Origin: Limonium bicolor
Taxonomy: Eukaryota; Streptophyta; Magnoliopsida; Caryophyllales; Plumbaginaceae
Direction: 5' to 3'
Assembly (NCBI GenBank): GCA_023374045.1
Contig: CM041778.1
Location: forward strand, 401,510,438 to 401,574,437
Length of the DNA: 64,000 bases
Position 1 is the first letter of the stretch. The number at the start of each line of letters is the position of its first letter. Made by a program: the position numbers and the translations under genes. Of the stretch, positions 10,331 through 18,827 are shown one piece after another. The notes beneath the pieces were generated by a model. That model did not search any database, was not told the origin of the DNA, and saw nothing but the letters and a program-made list of their open reading frames with translations.

Positions 10331-12595
10331 CAGAAAAAGAGATTTCACCAGCATGATCCCAGGATTTTTGATATCATGTTCTCCTGTATGATTGAGTTAC
10401 AGTGGGGGGTTAAGTTGTGATACAGTCCTAGGTTTTAAAATCTATAATAAATATGGTGGGGTGGTGATTTTATGATGTGGAAGAAATGGAATCTGACATG
10501 TATATATATATATTAATGATAACTAAGCAAATGTGAACAACCTTGAGTTATATTTTACCACAATGTTTTGGTGTTATAAAATTCAATACCTACAACATAT
10601 TATAAGTTATGGGGTCACAATGTGGTTAATAAGAATTATACGGTAAAGGGATTCAAGTGTAACACATGTGTATACTTTTTTTTGGTATACATAACAACTA
10701 CCGAAACCATATGTTATAAGTCTAAAGTTATATAAAGTATTATGCTATATAGCATCATGAAATGAATGTAACACAAATGATTTATGCGGTCAAGAATATA
10801 GTTATTCAAACTGTTATGCTAAATGCACACATATATAGATAAACACGTATCAAGAAATAAGGTTATACAATATAGTTACAACGACATAAAATAAGGTTAG
10901 TATAAGACTTTGGTTTGGTAAATAAACCCGAATGAAGTATCATAATGTACAACGTAAGGTTTCATACTCTATCGTAAACCGAGTATTAACTCACATGACG
11001 TGTAAGGGGTTTCAAAATAATGTATTTAACTAGTAACATCGAAAAATTCGGGGGCATAGTACTAGGATTTCAAACGTTATTCGGAAATACCGAATTGTAC
11101 TGTCATGTGGATTGACGCTTAGCGTTCCTTGTATTTCTAGATCGCACTTCCGATACGCGCTTGAAAGCTCTAGTGGTCTGCACTGCACGAATCTAGACAC
11201 GGTGTATGGTATGTAAAGGAGTTTGATCCGAGTTGTCCTGAGGAATTCCTCGGGCTCGGATTTGTTTGATAACATGTGTGATTATGTGTGATGGATATGT
11301 TTACTGCATTACTTATTTATGCACAAACTAATACTATGTCGACTATAGATCGGCTTATATAAAACTACATATACGAGTTGTGTGACTGTGATTACGTTGC
11401 TGACCTAATACACTAAGTACAAGTATGTAGTTATAACCTAAGTAACACTTAGGAACGGGACACGACATTGTCGGTCCCTAGAGCTTCGACTCAAACATAA
11501 ACACTACCTAGAATCATTCTAGGCATGCGTAAGACCCATAGGGCAGCCAACAATAAGTGATGTTCTCCATATTTAAAACTGTAACTGAATTACTAACTAA
11601 CGAAGTTAACAGTGGAGTGTGAATGGAAGTGATGTGAACCTTAATCCAGACAGTCATTGGCTGCTGGTCGCGCGTAGAGATCTCTTGGGTTAACCTGTGT
11701 CGGGTTTTCCCTAGTTAATCCTGAACGAGCCTAGATAGATCGTCAGGCGGAGTGTGCTACCGTTGGCACCAGGCCCTTGGCCACCTAAATGGACGCCTTT
11801 ACAAAGGCAAAGTGAAATAGTCCCAGAGTCTTCGGATGATCAGGGCAGTGAGCACCTTGTGTGTACGTGGGACTACTGTCCAAGTGAATACATTTCGGGT
11901 TGTCCTAACTGACTCCCGACAGTACTAACCTAACCAACAATATGTGAAGGCCCGGTGGGCCGAGCGTTGTGATGCGTGAAGATGTGAAACTAAGAACAGC
12001 TTGTGATTATCGAGCTATGTATTGTACGATGTGCTGCTGTTCTGTGTATACCTGTGATGATTGTTACATGCTTAATTATGTTTTACAGTTTCCTGCTATA
12101 CTCTGTAAACATTGCATGTAACGAACCTAATAAAAAGACGGTTAATACGACCTAATTGACCATTAGGGTCCAGACTCGGCATACTCAGCGTTTATCGCTG
12201 AGCCTTTATGGCTTTATGCAGGTTGATGATCACGGACGAAGCCGGAGTGCGGGGCGGGTAGTTAGGATGTTGTGGATTTTGGATTTACCACGACCTGTTA
12301 TGTATTAAGTTGTTTCACTGAATTGTTGTAAGTTTGGAGTATGTCTAGACGCTCATATTGTTGTACTTTGAGACTTAGATAGACGTGTAGGCGGTATCTC
12401 GTTGTCACCGCGGATTGTATTATTATGTTTTCATTTTGTTAAGTTGTTGTATTGCTACATCACTCGTATGGGTGAGTGATGGCAAGTAACACCCATGTGA
12501 GTTCTATTACTGACATTTCTTCCGCTGTGAGACGCATTTATTCCTGTTCACGTGAGTGATTATTACGTCATTGTTTGAGAGGGGTGTTACAAAAG

Positions 12596-12607
12596 TGGTA
12601 TCAGAGC
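12596..12607 (+). other. Primer-binding site of element A
   Basis: TGGTATCAGAGC starts four bases after the LTR end and is complementary to the 3' end of initiator tRNA-Met. Confidence 0.9.
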
Positions 12608-13438
12608 GGAGTACCGCTCTAATGATGAGATACTAGGAATTAAACAGTGAACTTAGGATTGGGGAAACCCGGGGTACGTCTGTGAGGTACGAGATGGCTT
12701 ATTTAGTGAACTTAAGAAGAGATTACGCACTATGGGTATACATATTTAGCCTCTAGGGCAATTTAATATCTCGATGTGTGTTGACGGTATATTACCGAAT
12801 TATAATACGACAGTCTGTACAGCAGATGGCTGGTAGACCTAGAGGCCGCGGAGCCGGCAGAGGGGTAGGTGGCGACACCGGTATTCCAGGCGTTAATGAG
12901 GCAGTTGCTGCCTACTTACCCAGATTGGAGGCGCTATACCCCACCCACCGCATCCCCGTGAGACAAATTGGCTAAAGGCGGTATCTGAGACACGACCACC
13001 GACCTACTCGGGGGAGCCGGACCCCATTGCCTTGGAGCGCTTCATCGTGGAGCATGAGAAGGCCTTCGAGGCCTTGCGAGTGCCAGAGGATCAGAAAGTT
13101 ACAATTGCTGCATTCAACTTGAAGAACGCAGCCAGTACCTGGTGGAGACTTGTGAAGGACCAGCACTTAGCGACACCCGACTTCTCATGGGCTATGTTCG
13201 TGGAGATCCTGCGAGGGAAGTACTATCCCGCTCACCTCAAGCAGAAGAAGCGTCGGGAGTTTGAGACGCTGACCCAGGGGAGTCTGTCCGTGGACGAGTA
13301 CTATGCTCGTTTCATCGGTCTTCTTGACTTCATCCCCGGAGTTGACTACTCTGAGACCGTTAAGGTCGAGAAGTTCCGGGGGGTCTTTTATTCCGTATCC
13401 AGGCAGCCATGGGCGCCACACTCTATACCACCATACAG

Positions 13439-13525
13439 GTAAAATCTAAACACCGTTAATTCTTATTAATGTTCTACATATCCAATTACCGTGAATGTGT
13501 GAAGAATCACCAGTTTAAATTCCAG
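13439..13525 (+). other. Predicted intron 1 in gag of A (87 bp)
   Basis: The borders are CAG/GTAAAA and TTCCAG/GAATG. The exon before ends in codon CAG in the original frame (upstream of a one-base deletion) and the exon after begins GAA TGT, so the intron is phase 0. It is AT-rich compared with the exons and contains a stop right after the 5' splice site. Confidence 0.75.
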
Positions 13526-13665
13526 GAATGTTATGATGCTGCCTCGAGGACGGAGCTGATGCTCCAGACTCGGGATGAGACTCTGGGCCAGAAGAAAAGG
13601 AAGAAGTCCGAGAAGGAGTCTGAGGACGGGGGAGTGAACCGAGGCGAGGGCTCAAAGAAGGGAAA

Positions 13666-13742
13666 GTAAGGAAATATTTTCATTTATTGATTTAATCATT
13701 AATTGATTATCATGTGTGCTGACCCCAAATCTGTTTTGACAG
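13666..13742 (+). other. Predicted intron 2 in gag of A (77 bp)
   Basis: The borders are AAA/GTAAGG and TTTTGACAG/AGGC, with a CTGAC branchpoint-like word about 24 bases before the acceptor. The intron is strongly AT-rich between lysine-rich coding stretches. Confidence 0.75.
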
Positions 13743-13869
13743 AGGCTTCTTCAAAAAGAAGGGAAGCAGGGGCAGCAGAGTCAGCAGGGTTTCAAGGGGA
13801 AAGATTCCGTACCACGACTGACCGGCCCACCCATCGATGCCCAGCCACTGAGATCGGCACCTCCCAGGG

Positions 13870-13964
13870 GTGAGAATACCCTCCTCATAATTTTAGTTGT
13901 CAAACTATTCGTTAATCCTAATATTGTACATGACTCGTGTTAACCTGAATTGCGGTTGCAACAG
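13870..13964 (+). other. Predicted intron 3 in gag of A (95 bp)
   Basis: The borders are AGGG/GTGAGAAT and TTGCAACAG/GCACC. It separates a Gln/Gly-rich exon from the zinc-knuckle exon. The exact donor is uncertain by a base or two because the joined frame is off by one, perhaps through an exon indel. Confidence 0.65.
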
Positions 13965-14296
13965 GCACCGGTAGACCCAGCGCCATTCTACTGTAAGCGC
14001 TGTGGGAAGGACCACCCAGGGTGGACTGCAGCGGCAACAAGGTGGAATGCCGATACTGCAGGAAGATGGGGCACCGTGACTATGAATGTTACTCCAACCC
14101 AGACGGCCGGAATTACCAGGGGACGAAGACTGCTCAGAAGCCCACTGTTGGAGGATCAGGGGCGCCACGAGGTGGCCAAGGGGGCCAACGTCCACCGACA
14201 TGCGTTTTCAGAAGGGAAAAGGAGTCGACCAGGGACGCGCCACCCTTAATTCAGCGGGAACCTCAGGCGCTGAGGCGGGCACCCAGCGCACTACAG

Positions 14297-14403
14297 GTAA
14301 TTCTAATACCCGACTGTTATTGTATGAACCATGATGTGTGTTAAACGCTTAAAAGCATGATCCATGTATGTGTGTTACGACCTTAAGTAATAACTTACCT
14401 TAG
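14297..14403 (+). other. Predicted intron 4, between Gag and AlkB exons (107 bp)
   Basis: The borders are CTACAG/GTAATT and CTTACCTTAG/GAAACTT. It joins the last Gag exon to the exon that holds the AlkB domain. A second possible acceptor, CTTAG at about 14421, lies close downstream. Confidence 0.65.
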
Positions 14404-14423
14404 GAAACTTCCACATCTTAGGT

Positions 14424-15152
14424 AGTTTCGACATTTGCTACCCCCTATCTACGAGACCGAGATCGCCAAGACCCCAGCGAAAACAGGACATCCAAGAGAG
14501 AATAGTCAAGTCATCCGACCAGGCATGATTCTGCTTAGAGAATTCTAACCTTAGACGAGCAAACCGACATCATAGAAGAGTGTAGAGCCTTGGGTAGAGA
14601 ACTAGGTGGGTTTTACATTCCGGGTTTTACGAGCGGTTCGAAGATGAGGCACATGATGTGCCTAGGTAGGGATTGGGATCCCCAGACTAGGACATACCAG
14701 GAAGTGAGGAAACTAGATGGGGCGAGAGTACCTAGGATACCCGAGAGATTCAAGACCTTAGCACGGAAGGCGGTGGAGACCGCGCAGCAGCTTGAAGACG
14801 AACCAGTACCCGGCATTGATGCCGACGTTTGCATTGTAAACTTCTACGAACAAAATGGGCGACTGGGATTACACCAGGACCGGGATGAGACACCCGAGTC
14901 CATTGCAAAGGGTATTCCCGTAGTGTCGTTCTCCATTGGTGATGAAGCAGAATTCTTGTATGGCGACCAAAAGAGAATGGATCTAGCTAAGAAGCTAGTC
15001 CTCAGATCTGGAGATGTTTTGATATTCGGGGAGATTCGAGATTAGTGTATCACGGAATCAAGCGGATTAAGTTAAACACCGCACCACCAGCTTTAGTAAA
15101 CACTACCCACATCAAACCGGGACGTTTAAACTTGACCTTAAGAGAGTATTGA
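14424..15152 (+). pseudogene. Captured ALKBH1-like (AlkB family) Fe(II)/2OG dioxygenase
   Basis: The protein strongly resembles plant ALKBH1, an oxidative demethylase of methylated nucleic-acid bases. Legible blocks in order: a short SFDIC-like start near 14424; RPGMILL near 14515; an open stretch 14590-15045 with GGFYIPGF, MMCLGRDWDP, RIPERF, DVCIVNFYEQNGRLGLHQDRDE and VVSFSIGDEAEFLYGD; LRSGDVLIFG; then, after a frameshift near 15030-15047, LVYHGI and RLNLTLREY. Metal ligands are visible: His at 14872-14874, Asp at 14878-14880 (HxD) and the distal His at 15051-15053. 2OG-binding Arg candidates are at 15123-15125 and 15141-15143. It ends at its own TGA (15150-15152). A second frameshift lies near 14549. 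There is no intron inside the domain, as expected for capture from an mRNA. It sits between the Gag zinc knuckles and the protease. Family identity is sure; cellular target and role in the element are unknown. Confidence 0.9.
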
Positions 15153-15253
15153 TGTAATGTTGTAAGCCACTAGCTTTGTATGCAAGTATAATGTAATGAT
15201 TTGTGAAATAAATAAAAGTGGAATTTTGAAGTTTTTCGTACAATTGTTATCAG
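15153..15253 (+). promoter_or_regulatory. AT-rich spacer with AATAAA-like polyadenylation signal
   Basis: Directly after the AlkB stop come TGTAATGTTGTAAG, AATAAATAAAAG near 15208-15219, and a CAATTGTTATCAG that could be a splice acceptor ending at 15253. This composition resembles a plant 3' untranslated region, with upstream TGTAA elements and a near-upstream AATAAA. It may be a relic of the captured host transcript, a working poly(A) site, or the 3' end of an intron that joins Gag to protease while skipping AlkB. A possible donor GTAAGC sits at 15162. Confidence 0.45.
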
Positions 15254-15800
15254 TCTTATCCTCATGCGACTCGTTAATCCAGGCCACGAATCTGAGGAAG
15301 AAGCAAACCTCAACATTCTGAATACGGCACAAGCCAAAGAGATTGGCAACGTCATCACTGGTAAGGATAAAACCAGCCGAACTAATGAATTTAACCTTTA
15401 TAGCCACGTACTAATGTAAACCAAATGCTACAGGTACCTTCCCTGTAAATGGCACCGATGCATCAGTCCTATTTGACTCAGGGGCATCCCACTCCTTCGT
15501 TTCCTCTTCTTTTGCAAAGAAGTTGGGACTGACCCCGGAGCACCTCTCCGACTTCACCGTCACGTTACCATCCAGGGAGAGAGTGCGATGCACGGGACGC
15601 TACCGCGACTTGCGAATTGTTATACGGGACGAGATTTTCCCCGTCGACTTGACCGAATTCAAGGGTTGGGTTTCGACATCATCATCGGTATGGATTGGCT
15701 GCAGAGACACAAGGGCCGGATACATTGTGCCGAGCACCGACTGTTACTCAAAAGCCCGGGGGCAAGGCTATTTCCTACCGTAGTGTACCGAAGGAACCCA
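15254..15800 (+). pseudogene. pro: Element A aspartic protease, split by an intron
   Basis: Exon 15254-15360 encodes a linker reading NTAQAKEIGNVITG across the splice junction, and exon 15434 onward continues GTFPVNG and the catalytic FDSGASHSFVSSSF motif (Asp at about 15475). [11 protein letters not shown] near 15670 is the second-half signature of Ty3/Gypsy proteases. The frame shifts near 15660. It would mature the Gag-Pol polyprotein. Confidence 0.85.
15361..15433 (+). other. Predicted intron 5 in protease of A (73 bp)
   Basis: The borders are ACTG/GTAAGG and GCTACAG/GTACC. The joined exons read VITGTFPVNG with no indel (phase 1), which is exactly the conserved run-in to the protease active site. 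A TACTAAT word, close to the consensus branchpoint, lies about 20 bases before the acceptor. Of the five introns this is the most convincing. Confidence 0.85.
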
Positions 15801-16830
15801 CCATCAAAATTGTATCTACCTTGAACCTAATGAAAGAAGTGAGGAAGGGCCACACCGCATATATATTTGTCCACGATACGAGACAAGAGGAGCAGATGGA
15901 TTTGGATATACCAGTGGTATCCGAATTCCCTGATCTGTTTCCTGAGGAATTACCAGGCATGCCACCATCACGAGAGGTGGAGTTCGCCATTGATCTTATG
16001 CCGGGCACGGGGCCTATTGCCAAGGCACCCTACCGAATGGCGCCTGCAGAAATGAAAGAGTTAAAGGTTCAGTTAGAAGACCTACTGGACAAGGGCTTTA
16101 TCAGACCGAGCGTCTCTCCATGGGGAGCGCCAGTATTGTTTGTCAAGAAGAAAGATGGGAGTATGAGACTCTGCATCGATTACAGGGAGTTAAATGCCGT
16201 TTCAGTCAAAAACAAATACCCTCTTCCACGCATCGACGACTTGTTTGATCAGCTCAGAGGCGCAGCAGTGTTCTCGAAGATCGACTTGAGATCAGGCTAC
16301 CATCAGATACGCATTGCAGAGAGAGATATAGAGAAGACAGTGTTCAGAACACGTTACGGTCACTATGAATTTACCGTGATGCCATTTGGATTGTCAAATG
16401 CACCTGCAGTATTTATGGATCTCATGAACCGTCTGTTCAGAGAGCAGCTTGACTCATCAGTAGTGGTATTCATGACGACATCTTAATCTACTCAAAACTA
16501 AGAAAGACCACGAAGCACACCTTAGGCGAGTTCTACAGATTATGAGAGAAAACCAGCTATATGCCAAGCTCTCGAAGTGTGAGTTTTGGCTAGATAGCGT
16601 GGCATTCTTGGGGCACATCATTTCAGCCAGCGGCATATCAGTCGACCCTGCGAAGATAGAGGCAGTCAAGAGCTGGCCGAGACCAAAGACAGTGACCGAT
16701 ATCCGCAGTTTCTTATTAGCTGGATACTACAGACGTTTTGTGAAAGACTTCTCCAAAGTAGCCAAGCCTATGACTAATTTGATGAAAAAGGACGCTCAGT
16801 TTGTGTGGACTGTAGATTGCGAGCGTTCCT
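15801..16830 (+). pseudogene. rt: Element A reverse transcriptase
   Basis: The sequence shows [75 protein letters not shown] and [13 protein letters not shown], all standard for Ty3/Gypsy RT. The catalytic FxDD motif at about 16468-16480 has lost one base, so the main frame stops at 16486. The thumb region resumes in the frame from 16542 ([17 protein letters not shown]). The motif [15 protein letters not shown] has lost a codon here and reads [14 protein letters not shown]. The enzyme is inactive as it stands. Confidence 0.9.
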
Positions 16831-17270
16831 TTCAAACACTGAAGGACCTTCTGACGTCGGCTCCCGTACTCACCATTCCTGAAGGGACCGACGGGTTCGA
16901 AGTGTACTGTGATGCCTCAGGTACGGGGCTAGGGTGTGTACTCATGCAGCATGGGAAGGTCGTAGCCTACGCCTCCCGACAGCTGAAGAAACATGAGGAA
17001 AACTACCCGACACATGATTTAGAGCTGGGAGCAGTGGTTTTTGCTTTGAAATATGGAGACATTACTTATATGGTGTGACAGTGACGATATACTCAGATCA
17101 CAAAAGCCTTCAATATCTATTCACCCAGAAAGATCTGAACATGAGGCAGAGGCGATGGGTCGAGTTCTTGAAGGACTACGACATCGACCTCAAGTACAAG
17201 GAGGGGAAAGCAAACATAGTAGCTGATGCCCTGAGCCGGAGAGCTCACTCCTTACATGCCATGTCAGCAA
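16831..17270 (+). pseudogene. rnh: Element A RNase H
   Basis: Readable motifs are [80 protein letters not shown] and a [10 protein letters not shown] end. Catalytic Asp and Glu positions are kept. A frameshift near 17055-17080 turns the usual IWRHYLYG segment into YGDITYMV and ends the frame. Confidence 0.88.
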
Positions 17271-17439
17271 ACAGTAGCCTAGTCGAAGAAGTACGCTGTG
17301 CTCAGGAGAGCGACCAGTACATACAGACCATCAGGCAGCAGTTAGTTGACGGCATATTCGAGAGGCAGAAATACGATTTCACACTCAGTGATGATGGACT
17401 GATCAGATTGAATGGCAGATTGTGCATTCCAGAGTCCAG

Positions 17440-18545
17440 CCCAGAGTTGAAAGAGAAGATACTTAGTGAAGCTCATTGTTCTTCCTTGTCCATCCACCCG
17501 GGATCATCGAAGATGTACAAAGATCTGAAGACTCACTTTTGGTGGAGTGGTATGAAAAAGGATGTAACAGAGTTTGTTACCCGCTGCTTGACTTGTCAGA
17601 AAGTCAAGTTCGAGCACAGGAGACCAGGAGGTTTGGTGCAGCCTATGCCCATTCCGTACTGGAAGTTCGAGGACCTATCCATGGATTTTGTTGTCGGCCT
17701 CCCACCGACTAAGGGAGGTGCGAACACTATTTGGGTGATCGTCGACAGATTGACGAAAGTGGCTAAGTTTATTCCAATCAAAGACACATGGAAAGTTCCC
17801 AAATTAGCGGATCTTTTCCAGCGAGAAATCATAAGACACCATGGCGTGCCAAAAACAATTGTGTCAGATAGAGACCCTCGATTCCTATCACGGTTTTGGG
17901 GGCAAGTTCAGGAGGCTTGGGTACCAAGCTGAAGCTAAGTACCGCCTTTCACCCGCAAACGGATGGTCAGAGTGAGAGGACCATCCAGACCTTGGAGGAC
18001 ATGCTCCGAGCATGCGCCCTAGATTTTCAGGAGAGTTGGGTTGATCGATTGCATCTAATTGAATTTGCCTACAATAACAGCTACCACGCGTCAATTCAGA
18101 TGCCACCATTCCAAGCTTTATATGGTAGACCATGTAGGACACCTCTCTGTTGGGACGAGCCTAGCGAGAACACATTCCTTGGACCCGAGTACTTAGAGCA
18201 GGTGAAAGAGGATGTCCTACAGATACGTAGAAATATGAAAGCTGCCCAAGATAGACAGAAATCATATGCAGACGTCCGACGGAGAGATCTCGAGTTCGCA
18301 GTCGACGACCGAGTCTTCCTCAGAGTGTCACCCATGAAGGGCATCTTTCGTTTTGGACAGAAGGGCAAGTTAAGCCCAAAGTATGTTGGTCCGTATCGCA
18401 TTACGGAGCGAGTGGGCCCGTTAGCTTACAGGTTAGACTTACCTGCTGAGCTCGGGAGAGTGCATGATGTATTCCACGTATCTCAGCTGAAGAAATACAT
18501 CCCTCACCCCTCGCATGTGTTACAGCCAGAGCATTGGAACTAGAC
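17440..18545 (+). pseudogene. int: Element A integrase
   Basis: The HHCC zinc finger is visible ([20 protein letters not shown], then [11 protein letters not shown]). The catalytic core follows: [35 protein letters not shown], then, after a frameshift near 17900-17930, HPQTDGQSERTIQTLEDMLR and LIEFAYNNSYH. The C-terminal RVFLRVSPMKGIFRFGQKGKLSPKYVGPY and VFHVSQLKKY blocks are typical of chromoviruses. The frame breaks again near 18540. Confidence 0.9.
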
Positions 18546-18589
18546 CCGAATCTCAGTTACGAAGAAACTCCACTACGTATCTGGATACG

Positions 18590-18718
18590 AAGACACGGGA
18601 GACCAGGAACAAGACCGTCCGCATGGTCAAGATTCTTTGGTCAAACCACGAGGTCGAAGAGGCCACTTGGGAGTTAGAGGATTCGATGAGAGCCAAGTAT
18701 CCAGCGCTTTTCGAGTAG
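18590..18718 (+). pseudogene. Element A C-terminal chromodomain-like tail
   Basis: The sequence KTVRMVKILWSNHEVEEATWE followed by LEDSMRAKYPALFE and TAG is the short chromodomain-type tail of Tekay/Del-like chromoviruses. In this family it is thought to direct integration to heterochromatin marks. It lies in a different frame from the end of the integrase, because of an indel near 18540-18590. Confidence 0.8.
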
Positions 18719-18822
18719 CGTCTGTGAGTACTTGTGGGGTACGGGGGTGTAACCCCTTTTAAGGGGGGGGGGTAGAGCCTCAAGTTTGTGTGTTGTATGT
18801 GTATTTGTATGCGGGGCATATG
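18719..18822 (+). other. Post-pol spacer of A with a second polypurine-like tract
   Basis: This noncoding DNA contains TTTTAAGGGGGGGGGGTAGA at about 18757-18776. The real polypurine tract before the 3' LTR reads TTTAAGGGGGGTAGAC (28302-28317), so the two are very alike. It may be a duplicated or decoy plus-strand primer. The spacer continues at 28028 after element B. Confidence 0.55.
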
Positions 18823-18827
18823 TGTTT

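Larger units (their letters stand above)
6490..12591 (+). repeat. 5' LTR of element A (6.1 kb)
   Basis: This 6102-bp LTR matches 28318-43562 once the 9.1-kb CACTA insertion is removed. It begins TGAAATACCCC and ends GGGGTGTTACA, with the primer-binding site 4 bp downstream. The first 300 bp are AT-rich, then comes a tRNA-like segment on the minus strand, then about 2.3 kb of degenerate repeats, then a more unique 3' portion. The short open frames inside it, for example 10081-10323 on the minus strand, recur at 31886-32128 only because the two LTRs are copies. Confidence 0.92.
12826..14296 (+). pseudogene. gag: Element A Gag, four exons with introns, frameshifted
   Basis: The likely start is the ATG at 12826 (MAGRPRGRGAGRGVGG). 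After a frameshift near 12970 comes the retrotransposon Gag domain, with ERFIVEHEKAFEAL, ATW-like STWWRLV and FVEILRGKYYP (about 13030-13330). A G-run near 13375-13383 has lost one base, shifting the last part of exon 1. Exons 2 (13526-13665), 3 (13743-13869) and 4 (13965-14296) continue the Gag. Exon 4 has two cysteine knuckles, CKRCGKDHPG... and CRYCRKMGHRDYEC. Gaps between exons have GT-AG borders and break the frame if retained. Gag would package genomic RNA. Canonical relatives have an intronless gag, so this structure is odd. No intact frame exists in this copy. Confidence 0.82.

Noticed and set aside
14590..15045. AlkB region as an independent host gene rather than part of element A
   Set aside because: It has no ends, TSD or promoter of its own. 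It lies between Gag and protease on the same strand and is joined to Gag by a plausible intron. A nested insertion without visible ends cannot be fully excluded.
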